Shown here: piece by piece, positions 24,448 to 33,438 of the stretch
Layout of the letters: each line of letters begins with the position of its first letter
Position numbering within the stretch: the first letter of the stretch is position 1
DNA from: Arthrobacter alpinus
GTDB lineage: Bacteria > Actinomycetota > Actinomycetes > Actinomycetales > Micrococcaceae
Assembly: GCF_001294625.1 (NCBI RefSeq)
Contig: NZ_CP012677.1
Coordinates: forward strand, 248,001-312,000
Reading direction: 5' to 3'
DNA length: 64,000 bases
Translations under genes and position numbers: made by a program
Notes under the pieces: model-generated
What the model was told of the DNA's origin: nothing
Seen by the model: only the letters and a program-made list of their open reading frames with translations
The model's database searches: none

Positions 24448-25572
24448 TGGAAACTGGCTATCCCTGTAACTGCCGTGATTATGCGGTTCGTGGGACTCGC
24501 CAGGGACGTTCGGGTGGTGTTCCGGCGAGGGTGCGTGGCAGCGCGTGGGGTGTCGGCGGCGGGACAGGGGTTTCCGTCGACTTGCGGTGGGTGATGGCCA
24601 GATTCGTAGAGGTGGTGGGTGGGCCGGCTACGGCTGACTCGAGCAGTCGGAAGAACAGCAGGCCCCTCGTGTGTGAGTTACGTCGGTTGAAGCGGAACAC
24701 TAACTCGTCCAGCTACCCCCGGAGACGCTCGGGCAGCACGCTGCCTTGGTAGGTGCCCTCAAGGACCCGTTTCGTCAGCGAGAACAAGAGGTGTACCCCC
24801 GGCAGAGACGGGTGCGCGGGCTGGCTCGAGGCTTTGACATTGTGCACCTCAATGGCGGCCGCTGCTCGTGGGTAAGGGGGGCCACCCATCCGTGATGAGT
24901 GTCGCCCCGGGGACACGTGGGCTCGGATGAAATCGGACCGGCTGGCCGATGAAGCATCGGCGATGATCTGTAGTCTGGCCCGGCCAAATCCTTCGCCCCG
25001 GCGCTCAATCGTGCCGGCCACGAGCGTCTTGCCTGCCGCACCGCGTCCGAAGGTGCCGGGGCTGCTCCCGCCGATGAAGGTCTCATCCATTTCGACCCGC
25101 CCACTGAGACTGTCACGCCCGGACTGGCTCATCACCGATCGTAGTTTATGCGTCATCGTCCAAGCACTCTGGTAGCTGCCAAGCTCCGTCACCCGTTGCA
25201 GGGTCAGCGCCGACACCCCCTGCTTCGACGCCATCATCAGCCACGCCGCTTCAAACCAGACGGTCAACGGTGTGTGCGTGCGGTGGAATACCGTTCCCGC
25301 ACCAACGCTAACCCAGCGTCCACAGCCAGCACACCGATGCATGCCCGGCACAACACCCCAATCGCCGACGTCCGCACACCATGGGCAAACGAACCCATCC
25401 GGCCAACGCAGCCAGTCCAGATAGTCAACACAGTCCGCGTCCGACCGGAACCAGGCCCGCAGCTCGGGCAGCGACCCAGGAAAATCCCGGCCCTCCAATG
25501 GCGAATCCATCATGAACGACACAATACGCGCAGCCCCAGACATCACGGCAGTTACATAGATAGCCAGTTTCT
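24448..25572 (-). mobile_element. IS1595-type insertion sequence, copy B (complete but dead)
   Basis: Both ends are visible. The left end GAAACTGGCTATCCCTGTAA (from 24450) and the right end, read on the minus strand as GAAACTGGCTATCTATGTAA (from 25571), form inverted repeats of about 30 bases with few mismatches. Length is about 1.12 kb, normal for the family. Flanks GGAAATTG (24440-24447) and GGAATTTG (25573-25580) match in 7 of 8 bases, a plausible decayed 8-bp target duplication. On the right it interrupts the end of an older IS1182-type transposase gene. Confidence 0.85.
24479..25513 (-). pseudogene. IS1595-family transposase, inactivated
   Basis: From the ATG at 25513 the frame follows the family (CPWC and CAGC zinc ribbon, EMDETFIGG) until about 24915. 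There HVSPG is followed by RHSSRMGG, while the neighbouring frame gives GATLITDGW, the segment with the second catalytic Asp. Two compensating single-base shifts therefore erase that Asp. Later VLPERLRG is followed by TAG at 24713-24715 where Tyr is expected (GYLDE), and the same frame continues LDELVFRFNRRNSHTRG to a TAA at 24479. The gene has thus lost a catalytic residue and its C-terminus. Copy A at the window start could still act on its ends. Confidence 0.8.
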
Positions 25573-26430
25573 GGAATTTGAGGAGGCTGTGGCAGCCAGC
25601 AAGCAGGCCGCATTCTCGTCCTTGTTTCTCCAGCCCGCGTGGCAGGAGATGGTTGCCTTGGCGGGTGCTTATTTGCTCGAAGACTGGTTCCACGATGGCT
25701 TTGCGGCGGGCGTAGATTTGTGTTGCCTTTCTTCTTTTTCAACTTCCAGCCCATTCGTTCGCCCAGGGTCGAGTTGGACGGGTCCTGCCCCCCAAGCGAT
25801 TCCGGGATCAGGTGTTGAGTTTCATGCGTCGGGTGGAGATAAGAAACTCGGTGGAATGGGCTGCTTCAACAGCCTTCACATGCTCAAGATTCGCTGCTGA
25901 ACAATGGCATGTATCGGCACTATACATCTTGGGCATTGTCCCTATCGTTTCCACAATGTGTTCGATCATGAGAATTAGCTGCCGGATATCGGTGGGTTTG
26001 CTGTTCAACGTGGTCGCGATGATGACCTGGTAGTCAGCTGCTATAACGGCTTGGCCGTTGTAGCAGTAATGGTAGGAACCATCCGCGGTCTTCATGATCC
26101 GCGCATGCGGGTCGGCGGAGTTCCGCTGCGAAGTGGGCTTACGCTCGGCCGTCTGAGCAGCTGCCTCACCCCCGAGTTGATGTAACTACCGTTACACTTA
26201 CGCGACTTCTCCTCAGCCAATACCTTTTGCTTGGCAGTGAGTCGGTCGTATGACATGGCCTCGTGTGGTGAGGCGTTCGCCCGGATCTTCGTCCTATCCA
26301 AAGCGATCTTGCCCACGGACGCCATCCCGGCCGCTTGGCACAATTGCAAGGCTTCCAGGAACTCGTTCCCCAACGCGGCCAAGTGTCGTTCACGGAATCT
26401 GCTAATCGTGCGGAGGTCCGGGGCGGTTCA
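25573..26430 (-). pseudogene. IS1182-type transposase remnant, frameshifted and truncated at both ends
   Basis: Pieces in several frames recall IS1182-family transposases. From high to low coordinate they are RTISRFRERHLAALGNEF, LQLCQAAGMASVGKIALD, then MKTADGSYHYCYNGQAVIAA with VGTMPKMYSADTCHC-like text (25808-26095), and VEPVFEQISTRQGNHLL then GLLAGCHSLLKFQ (25575-25693). At least three frame changes separate them. The N-terminal third is absent, and the C-terminal end is cut by IS1595 copy B at 25572. It shows that this place took more than one insertion. Confidence 0.7.
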
Positions 26431-26998
26431 TATTGAGGCACCACGTACATACGGGAGGCAACTTCCCTCGTCTTTGCTATGTTTCAGGAGGGTATCCCTG
26501 CCTACCTCTGGAGACAAGAGAGCCATTCAAACCACTCAAAGGAGCCACGAGCGGTATCGGATCCCGGCAGAATACCTTGCCTGTGTCTGGTCTTGAACTG
26601 CTGGCTGAGAAAAGCCAATTACCACCAAGGAATCATGAATGAAAGATCTGGGCCGTCGTGATCCCCGCAGTGGCCGCGCTTTCATTTTGTTTGGGCTTGG
26701 CAATGAACAGAGTCTTGCTGGATGTTGCAGCTTCATTGCTGCTGCTCATCGCCAGCGATGCCGTTATTGCCCTCGGCATCAGGGACCACCGGCGGGGTGA
26801 AAACATGGACAACACCCTTGAGGCTGTTGCTCCCATGCTGGGTGTTCGAAGGCTGTCGCGGGCCCTGCCGCGAGTGAGCCTTTAGAAGTGCGGTTGGGTG
26901 GGAGGAGCCCTTGGGGGAGGGGTCAGGCATGGTCAAAGCCTTTCCACGACTATCCAATCGAGAGGTGCAGGAGTCAAGCAAGGCCGGTACGAAAAACC
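26431..26998. other. 568-base stretch without a clear gene
   Basis: Only one open frame has protein-like composition: 26658-26885 (+, GTG start), 75 residues with two hydrophobic stretches (VAALSFCLGLAMN and VLLDVAASLLLLIASDAVIALG). It has no clear ribosome site, no recognised family and a polar, unconvincing tail, so it may be a leftover membrane-protein fragment. Nothing else was recognised. Confidence 0.3.
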
Positions 26999-28045
26999 TC
27001 AACACCCAGGGGGCTTGGTATCCGCTGGCCGCCAGTTGTCGATCTTGAGAAGGCTCGCCGCGTTACCACCGAATATCTGTTGGACGTCCTCCTCAGGCAT
27101 GCCCATTTCCCAGCAAATTCTCAACTGGTCGCTCAGGTAGCGGCGGGCGAAGCCTCTGGGGAACCAGGAGGAGTCCGATCCAAAGACAATTCGTTCCGGA
27201 CCCATGGTTTCGTAGAAACGGCGAAACAAATCCTCCAGGGTGAGCTGTTGGGCCATGTATCTGACCCATTGGTTTGATCCAGAGGTATCCACAATGACGT
27301 TGGGGCATGCCCACATTAGGAAAAGCACTTCCTGAACGTGCTGAATGCCAAAGTGGGGGATGACAAATGTGACGTCCGGAAAACGTTTGGCCGTCCGCTC
27401 AAGCGAGGCTGGATTGCTGAACGCGTTGTGGGCAATGCCGCCGGCCGAACCACAGTGGCCGAAATGAATCAGCACCGGAACCTTATATCGGGCGGCAACG
27501 TCCCAGACGGGATCGCCTGCCTCGTCGTCCATGCGTGCGGAAGCCAAGGGTGCAAAGAGCTTCAGTCCGCGTAGCCCACCCTGGGCGACGCCGTCCTCGA
27601 ATGTCTTGGCGGCACCCGGCGCAAAAGGATCGGTCATGGCTGCCATGCCAAGGAATCTGCCCGCTCCACGCTCCATCAAGGCAGTCATGGACTCGTCTCC
27701 GCCAGCAGTGACAAAAGCCGCGTACTCAATTCCATTTGTATCCAACTCTGACTTCCACCGATCTGCTTCGGCTTCCCAACCAGCGTCGGTGGAGAGGGGT
27801 TCGGGATCGGCGAAATCCCAGCTGCGCCGCCACTTCGCAGACGTCTGTGCCACGGCTTTCGCGCGGCTTGCCTGACCGGCGTCGAACCCGTCGCAAGCAT
27901 CCCTGCCTGTGGCCGAGTCCGTGCCGAATTGACCACCTGACAATGCCCGAGTGAGAGGATCGTGGGGCATACGAAAATGCAGGTGGAAGTCAACGATCGA
28001 TATGCCCTGAACAGTCGGGCGCCCATTTATCATTGCATTGTCCAT
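26999..28045 (-). CDS. Amidohydrolase 2 (ACMSD-like) family protein
   Basis: A 348-residue TIM-barrel metal hydrolase or decarboxylase. The metal site starts with IVDFHLHFRM near residue 18, continues with VPVLIHFGHCGSAGG, FVIPHFGIQHVQE and ends with IVFGSDSSWFPRG, the late Asp. This is the amidohydro-rel/ACMSD branch, which contains decarboxylases, lactonases and hydrolases. It is the last gene of a minus-strand operon (ABC importer, lyase, PfkB kinase) and begins one base after the kinase stop. An alternative start is the ATG at 28033. The true reaction is unknown, but it would act on the imported compound or the lyase product. Confidence 0.82.
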   Translation of the reverse strand: MDNAMINGRPTVQGISIVDFHLHFRMPHDPLTRALSGGQFGTDSATGRDACDGFDAGQASRAKAVAQTSAKWRRSWDFADPEPLSTDAGWEAEADRWKSELDTNGIEYAAFVTAGGDESMTALMERGAGRFLGMAAMTDPFAPGAAKTFEDGVAQGGLRGLKLFAPLASARMDDEAGDPVWDVAARYKVPVLIHFGHCGSAGGIAHNAFSNPASLERTAKRFPDVTFVIPHFGIQHVQEVLFLMWACPNVIVDTSGSNQWVRYMAQQLTLEDLFRRFYETMGPERIVFGSDSSWFPRGFARRYLSDQLRICWEMGMPEEDVQQIFGGNAASLLKIDNWRPADTKPPGC

Positions 28046-28046
28046 C

Positions 28047-28985
28047 TCAGTGCTGCACCGCCGCTGCAGGGATTCTACACAGTGCTACATCAGCCCGTTC
28101 GTCAGGAACTGTCGAGACCATCTTGGTGGCGTACTCGACGGCGGCGGACAAGGCGTGTGCCGTAGCCGCACCCCGATCCAAGGAGACTAAGAACGCGGCA
28201 TTGAACCCGTCACCTGCCCCCGTTGAATCGATCACCTGTACCGGCGCGGCCCTGTGCTCAAACCATTCCCCAAGCGGGGTGGCCACGCCGGCACCCCGGG
28301 CCCCCATTTTCACCACAACCAAGGTGTCTGTGGACATTGCAAGCTCGCGGGCCGCCCGTTCAGTATTGGCGTGTCCAGCCAAACCGTGAAGCTCATCGGC
28401 GTTTGGGAGGAAAATATCTACTTCCTTCATCGCCAGAAGCACTTCCGTGCGGGTTTCCGCCGTCCATCCTTGTGGCGGCCATCCGGTATCTAACACTGTT
28501 TGTGCCCCTGCGGCTTTCGCACGCCGGAACAGCTCTAACAGTGCAGGACCCTGCATGCCCGGCAAGAGAAAATAGCCAGCCAAAGCGAGAAATGACGATT
28601 CCAGCATTTGGTCTGTAATGTCCGAGGGGCACATGGCTGCCATGGGCCCCAAAGAGGATAGGAAGGCCCTGTCTCGGCCGGGAGCTTCCACTGCAACGGT
28701 CATTCCGCTCGCCGTTCCAGCGGTTCGCAACAGGTGCGACTCCAGACGGGGCCGGTCAAGCTCCGCCTCCAAGATCAATAGGGACGAATCGTCGCCCACC
28801 CGCGAAACTAGTTGCGTTGTTAGTTCAAGCCCGGCGCACCGCACAGCAAGGTTTCCTGCAGAGCCGCCTAACCGGATGCTAATGGAGGGGACAACTGTTT
28901 CAGTTCCCGGTGCTGGAAGCTCACGGGTGTCTGCGACGATAATGTCGAGGTTGGTGTTTCCGACGACGGTAATTCCAGCCTTCAC
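28047..28985 (-). CDS. PfkB-family (ribokinase-like) carbohydrate kinase
   Basis: A 312-residue kinase with GTG start at 28985 overlapping the lyase stop (GTGA). The N-terminal substrate lid has SIRLGGSAGNLAVRCAGL and the C-terminal signature is VIDSTGAGDGFNAAFLVSL, with the catalytic Asp and anion hole. It phosphorylates a sugar, nucleoside or sugar-like alcohol with ATP. Place in the operon after a lyase and importer suggests it traps or activates one fragment of the imported compound, for example a ribosyl- or polyol-type unit. The substrate cannot be told from sequence. Confidence 0.9.
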   Translation of the reverse strand: MKAGITVVGNTNLDIIVADTRELPAPGTETVVPSISIRLGGSAGNLAVRCAGLELTTQLVSRVGDDSSLLILEAELDRPRLESHLLRTAGTASGMTVAVEAPGRDRAFLSSLGPMAAMCPSDITDQMLESSFLALAGYFLLPGMQGPALLELFRRAKAAGAQTVLDTGWPPQGWTAETRTEVLLAMKEVDIFLPNADELHGLAGHANTERAARELAMSTDTLVVVKMGARGAGVATPLGEWFEHRAAPVQVIDSTGAGDGFNAAFLVSLDRGAATAHALSAAVEYATKMVSTVPDERADVALCRIPAAAVQH

Positions 28986-30499
28986 CAGTGACCGTCCTGG
29001 ACCGCGGCGCGGGCAGTGTGAAGCAGCCCGTCTCGGGTCTCCTCCAACAACGTCAGGCGTTCGCGAACTTTCCGCCCTAGTGCCGATGCACGATCCTGCG
29101 ATGCTGCGGCGTTCTCGCGCACGGCAGCAATACCAGGGCTTCCGATCTGGTGGCGTTGCAGGATCAGCTCGGGCTGCTGTCCGGCGCTGAGCGTCATCTC
29201 CACCAGCCCTGCTGTTGCCTTCTGGCCGGCATTCTCGAAAGCTGCGCAGACGTCGTCGCCGGTCCAGTCAGCGGGGGCATGCTGACGCACCAGCTGACCC
29301 ACAATGTCGTGGGCTGCACGCCACGGGATGCCATGGGCAGCCAAAGCCTCAGCCACGGCGGTGGTCGTGGTACCCAGGGCCACGATTTCTGCGGGATCCG
29401 GCAGTTGCCCTATTTCCAGATCCAGCAACAGGCCATCGAGCATACGCATGAATCGAACGACACGGTCCCCGGCACGCCACAGGTGCTTTTGCACATCTGT
29501 GGTGGCATTGTTCGAGTCTTCATACCAAGCCGAACCGATGTTGGCGTAGCTTGCGGCCATATCAGCGGCAGTAGCGCCCGCCATGGACACCATGTGCTCC
29601 AAAACCACGGGGTTTTTCTTCTGCGGCATGATCGATGACCCCTGTGTGTAAGGGGTGGGTGTCTGAACCCATTTGAATGTCATCCATTCCAGAAGTACCC
29701 GAGAAAAGCGGGCTCCGGTGGCTGTAATCCGAGCCTGGACAGCAGCCAAACGCATGAAGTGTTCGGCACCGGCCACAGCCTCGTAGCTGGAGGTGAAGCT
29801 GGAATCGAAGCCCGTCAGTCTGCCTACGAGATCGGAATCGATGGGCAAGTCTGTGCCGGTGAAGGCTGCGGATCCCAAGGGGGAAACGTTCAGTTCGGCG
29901 TAGATGCTGAGCATTTCCGTGGCTTGGCTGAGCATTGCCTCGGACAGGCCTGCCAGCACGTGACCGATGGTGGTGGGCTGAGCCGGACGGCGGTGGGTGA
30001 AACCGATGATGAGGCTTTCGGCATGCACGTCAGCCTGGGCGGCGGCGTCGGCAGCACATTGGATCACCAATGCTGTTTGTTCCAGAAGCTGACGGCGAAG
30101 CACCATCCGGAACACCCCGGCGTCGAGGTCGTTGCGGCTACGCGCAAGCTGCACATCAAGTTCCGACGTGGGAATGCCACATTCATGCGCCAATTGCTGT
30201 TCAAGGAAGTAGTACGGGTCCTCGACGCTGCCATCGAAGTGAAACTCCTGCTCACCATCCTGGGTCTTTTTCCATAGCGCCAACAAACCCTGCAGCAATA
30301 GCTTCCCCCGGCTCTGGGGCAAGATGTTCTGGTGCGTGAGCATGTACACGTGCGCCAGGCTGGCCTCGACCATAGCTGGGTAGATGTGCGGCGCAGCTTC
30401 CTCGAAAGCGACTCTGAGGTGGTTGTCCCAATAGATGGACAGTTCGGGGCGGTCCTTAAGCTCTGGACGTGGCATTGGCTGGTTCTGGGGCGTGCTCAT
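28982..30499 (-). CDS. Argininosuccinate-lyase-like enzyme
   Basis: A 505-residue member of the fumarase/aspartase/argininosuccinate lyase superfamily. The signature GSSIMPQKKNPVVLEHM (about residue 292) carries the catalytic Ser loop, and GFTHRRPAQPTTIGH holds the His seen in ASL as GYTHLQRAQP. QLARSRNDLDAGVFRM matches the RSRND phrase of ASL. It starts at the ATG at 30499, 44 bases inside the permease gene; a GTG three codons earlier is possible. In this operon it is unlikely to be the arginine biosynthesis enzyme. It more likely eliminates fumarate or a similar acid from an imported N-substituted compound. Confidence 0.88.
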   Translation of the reverse strand: MSTPQNQPMPRPELKDRPELSIYWDNHLRVAFEEAAPHIYPAMVEASLAHVYMLTHQNILPQSRGKLLLQGLLALWKKTQDGEQEFHFDGSVEDPYYFLEQQLAHECGIPTSELDVQLARSRNDLDAGVFRMVLRRQLLEQTALVIQCAADAAAQADVHAESLIIGFTHRRPAQPTTIGHVLAGLSEAMLSQATEMLSIYAELNVSPLGSAAFTGTDLPIDSDLVGRLTGFDSSFTSSYEAVAGAEHFMRLAAVQARITATGARFSRVLLEWMTFKWVQTPTPYTQGSSIMPQKKNPVVLEHMVSMAGATAADMAASYANIGSAWYEDSNNATTDVQKHLWRAGDRVVRFMRMLDGLLLDLEIGQLPDPAEIVALGTTTTAVAEALAAHGIPWRAAHDIVGQLVRQHAPADWTGDDVCAAFENAGQKATAGLVEMTLSAGQQPELILQRHQIGSPGIAAVRENAAASQDRASALGRKVRERLTLLEETRDGLLHTARAAVQDGHW

Positions 30500-32279
30500 G
30501 TGTGTCACCGTTTTCTTGGTTTTGCTGGAGTGCGGGGGAGAGGGCCGGCGTCATTGACAGGGAGGGGCCCATGGGCTTGAAATTGCGTACTTTCTTGATC
30601 CGTCGCGGAGTCTCCAGCCGTTGGGAAATGATCAAGACGATTAGAATGAGCAGCATTTGCAGGGTTCCGTAGGCGGCCGCTGTGCCGAATTCATTGGAGT
30701 AGATCCTGTTGTAGATCTCCACTGATAGTGGCGCGTAGCGGGCCGGGTAGATCACTACCGAGGCCACATATTCCCCGAATCCTTGGATGAAGGCCATCAG
30801 CGCGCCAGCCATGATGCCCCTAGACATCAGTGGCACAGTTACTGTCCGCAATGCCTGCCAAGGCCCTGCGCCCAAACTGCGTGCGGCTTCTTCTACAGAA
30901 GGGTCAATTTGCGCCAGTGAGGCGCTCGCAGACCGGAAAACGAGCGGCAGGAACCTCACGAAGTAGGCCGCCGGTAGGATCCACAGTGAGCCGATGAGCA
31001 CCTGGCCAAAGTTAAACGGAGTAGGGGTGGCGAAGGCTGTCACAATATTCACACCGATGACGGTGCCAGGTAGGGCCCAGGGCAGCATGACCATGATATC
31101 GAGCATGGCTTTGCCTGGGCCTTTCCACCGAGTGACAACCCATGCTGCAAGGACACCGAAAACAACACAGCCGAGCATGGCTATGAACGCCATCTGCGCG
31201 CTGACCATGATGGGACGCAAGGTCGACGGGTCGGTGAAGAGGCGGGTGAAATTCTCGAGGGTGTATTCGGGCGGGAGGATCTGGATGGTCCATGATCCAT
31301 CAACGGTGAATGACAACAAGGCGATGGTCGCCGCAGGAGCCATAAGGAATAAAACCAATAGCAAGGAACCAACTCCGGCGGCTACTTTCGGGACCATGCC
31401 GTGGAGGACCTTAACAGTTTGCGGTGTTCCCTTGGAGGAACCGCGGTGGATACGCCGATTTTCATACCAGCGCATAGCCAACAGGAACAAAATAGAGACC
31501 ACTGAGAGGGCTACCGCTTGGGCGGCTGCAACATCGTAGGCGCCGCTGGTGCGGGAAGCGACGATCTGCATGGTCAACGTCTGGACGTTGTAGAACTGTG
31601 GAGCCGTGAATGAAGCCATGGAGACCATGAACGTCAACAGCGCGCCAGAAACTAAAGCCGGGGTGAGCATGGGCAGCAAAACAGTGCGCCACATGCGGAA
31701 ACGACTGGCACCCAAGTTCAGTGCGGCCTCCTCCATCGAGGCGTCGGATCCGGCAAGAGCTGAGGTGACTGCGAGGTAGAAGTAGGGGTACATCGTCATG
31801 GTGTGGACTAGGAGCACTCCCCAAATGCCGTTGACGGAAAAATCCGCTGCGTCCACGCCGAAATAGCGGGCAAGGAAACGCGGTACGATGCCACTTTCGG
31901 CATACAGAAAGTAGAAGGAGATGGCACCGATGAGGGGCGGCAGCGCCATGGGCAGCAGTGCAAACAGACGCAGAACTTTCCGCCCAGGGAAGTCGAATCG
32001 TGAAAGTAGAACCGCCAGTCCCGTTCCTAGCAATCCAGTGGTCAGAACCGAAACCAGTGAAATGGTGATGGAGAGAATCAACGCATTTTTGGAGGCTCCC
32101 TCAAGGAATCCTGCGTAGGCGCTGCCGCCTCCCTCGGCGCTGGTGGTGGCCGTTGCGAGCATGGGAACCACGATGTACACCAACAGCACAAGAACCAGCG
32201 GCGCCGCAAGGATATAAACGAAACGGTCCGACGAGGTCAGGGAAGATCTCCGGCGGGGAACCGCCGTCGGACCGGTCAT
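30456..32279 (-). CDS. ABC importer permease, fused double unit (FbpB/PhnV type)
   Basis: A 607-residue membrane protein with about twelve transmembrane segments, made of two permease halves. Each half has its own ATPase-contact loop: EEAALNLGASRFRMWRTVLLP (split across about residues 195-215) and EEAARSLGAGPWQALRTVTVP (about 490-510). Fused permeases of this type serve iron, thiamine, aminoethylphosphonate and similar small-solute importers. ATG at 32279 overlaps the ATPase stop (ATGA). The tail after RLETPRRIKK is hydrophilic and partly encoded within the next gene start. Confidence 0.92.
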   Translation of the reverse strand: MTGPTAVPRRRSSLTSSDRFVYILAAPLVLVLLVYIVVPMLATATTSAEGGGSAYAGFLEGASKNALILSITISLVSVLTTGLLGTGLAVLLSRFDFPGRKVLRLFALLPMALPPLIGAISFYFLYAESGIVPRFLARYFGVDAADFSVNGIWGVLLVHTMTMYPYFYLAVTSALAGSDASMEEAALNLGASRFRMWRTVLLPMLTPALVSGALLTFMVSMASFTAPQFYNVQTLTMQIVASRTSGAYDVAAAQAVALSVVSILFLLAMRWYENRRIHRGSSKGTPQTVKVLHGMVPKVAAGVGSLLLVLFLMAPAATIALLSFTVDGSWTIQILPPEYTLENFTRLFTDPSTLRPIMVSAQMAFIAMLGCVVFGVLAAWVVTRWKGPGKAMLDIMVMLPWALPGTVIGVNIVTAFATPTPFNFGQVLIGSLWILPAAYFVRFLPLVFRSASASLAQIDPSVEEAARSLGAGPWQALRTVTVPLMSRGIMAGALMAFIQGFGEYVASVVIYPARYAPLSVEIYNRIYSNEFGTAAAYGTLQMLLILIVLIISQRLETPRRIKKVRNFKPMGPSLSMTPALSPALQQNQENGDTHEHAPEPANATSRA

Positions 32280-33361
32280 GGTTGGACCATCCATACGCGA
32301 TCTTGATCCGGCTGCATGGACACCAGATCCCCTGGTTCTGCCCGATTGAAAGAATCTGGAGCGGAAACCACAATCTTCATGCCCTGCCATGCGATCTCAT
32401 ACACGTTGACTGCGCCAGTGAATTCGGAGGTGAGGACTCTGCCGGTGAAATTTCCGGGTTCTTCTCGACCTTCGATGACACTGAGGCGGATGGATTCAGG
32501 CCGGAGGGAAACTGCCGCTTCCTCGCCAACAACAACCCCGGCCGAATACGTGCCATCAATGCGTGGTGCGTTCAAGATGGTGCCGTCAGCAAGTTTGATA
32601 CTGACGGTGGTTTTTTCGTGGCCAAGCACGGTACAGGGCAGCACGTTCGAGCGGCCAATGAAACGCGCCACGAATGAGGTGGCTGGCTGGCTGTAGACCT
32701 CGCGGGGAGATGCAACTTGGTGGAGCTTTCCTTCGTTCAGGACGGCCACCCTGTCACTCATAGCCATGGCTTCGGCTTGGTCATGAGTGACGTACAAGCA
32801 CGTGGTGCCGGCGGCCTGTTGGGTGGATCTGATCTCTGCGCGAGTTTCTTCACGGAGCTTCGCGTCCAAGTTGGACAGAGGCTCATCCAGAAGCAGTGCT
32901 TTGGGGCTGATGACGAGTGCACGAGCAAGTGCAACTCGCTGTTGTTGACCGCCGGAGAGCCGATCGATGCGACGGTCGCCAAATTCTTCAAGTCCTACTT
33001 GAGCAAGTGCTTGGTCGATTCGTCGCTTTTTATCCGGTTTGGTTACCTTGCGCATATTCAACCCGTAGGCCACGTTGCCACGGACGGTCATATGAGGAAA
33101 CAATGCGTAGTTTTGAAACACCATGCCCGTGTCCCGCTTATTGGGGGCCATGTTGGTGACGTCTTTGCCATCGAAGTGGATACTTCCACTGGTGGGCTGA
33201 ATGAAGCCGGCAACCATGCGCAACGTGGTGGACTTGCCGCATCCGGACGGTCCCAAAAGCGTGAAAAGCTCTCCGTCTTCGATGGTGAGGGTTAGGTCGG
33301 AGACTGAGGGCTTGGCTCCGGAGTACGTTTTGGTGATTCCGTTGAGGTAGACGCGTGTCAT
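32276..33361 (-). CDS. ABC importer ATPase (PotA/FbpC type)
   Basis: A 361-residue ATPase, ATG at 33361 (MTRVYLNG) behind TGGAG. Walker A GPSGCGKST, Q-loop FQNYALFPHM, signature LSGGQQQRVALARAL, Walker B ALLLDEPLSNLD and switch VTHDQAEAMAMSD are all intact. The C-terminal TOBE domain (about residues 240-361) carries SNVLPCTVLG and VSLRPESIRLS. It powers the fused permease encoded next. Confidence 0.95.
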   Translation of the reverse strand: MTRVYLNGITKTYSGAKPSVSDLTLTIEDGELFTLLGPSGCGKSTTLRMVAGFIQPTSGSIHFDGKDVTNMAPNKRDTGMVFQNYALFPHMTVRGNVAYGLNMRKVTKPDKKRRIDQALAQVGLEEFGDRRIDRLSGGQQQRVALARALVISPKALLLDEPLSNLDAKLREETRAEIRSTQQAAGTTCLYVTHDQAEAMAMSDRVAVLNEGKLHQVASPREVYSQPATSFVARFIGRSNVLPCTVLGHEKTTVSIKLADGTILNAPRIDGTYSAGVVVGEEAAVSLRPESIRLSVIEGREEPGNFTGRVLTSEFTGAVNVYEIAWQGMKIVVSAPDSFNRAEPGDLVSMQPDQDRVWMVQP

Positions 33362-33396
33362 GGTGTGCTCCACAGGGGGTCTGGTCGGGTACTGAC

Positions 33397-33423
33397 AGGG
33401 GCGGGCCGTGATGTCCCGCCCCT
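33397..33423 (-). terminator. GC-rich hairpin between solute-binding-protein and ATPase genes
   Basis: Arms AGGGGCGGG (33397-33405) and CCCGCCCCT (33415-33423) with a 9-base loop, in the 77-base gap after the lipoprotein gene. Hairpins here usually stop part of the message or protect its 3' end, so that the binding protein is made in excess of the membrane parts. Confidence 0.6.
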
Positions 33424-33438
33424 TAGCGTTAGCTGGTA

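Noticed and set aside
28982..30499. argH of arginine biosynthesis
   Set aside because: No other arg genes are near; it is embedded in an importer/kinase/amidohydrolase operon with overlapping starts, and the His loop differs (THRRPAQP).
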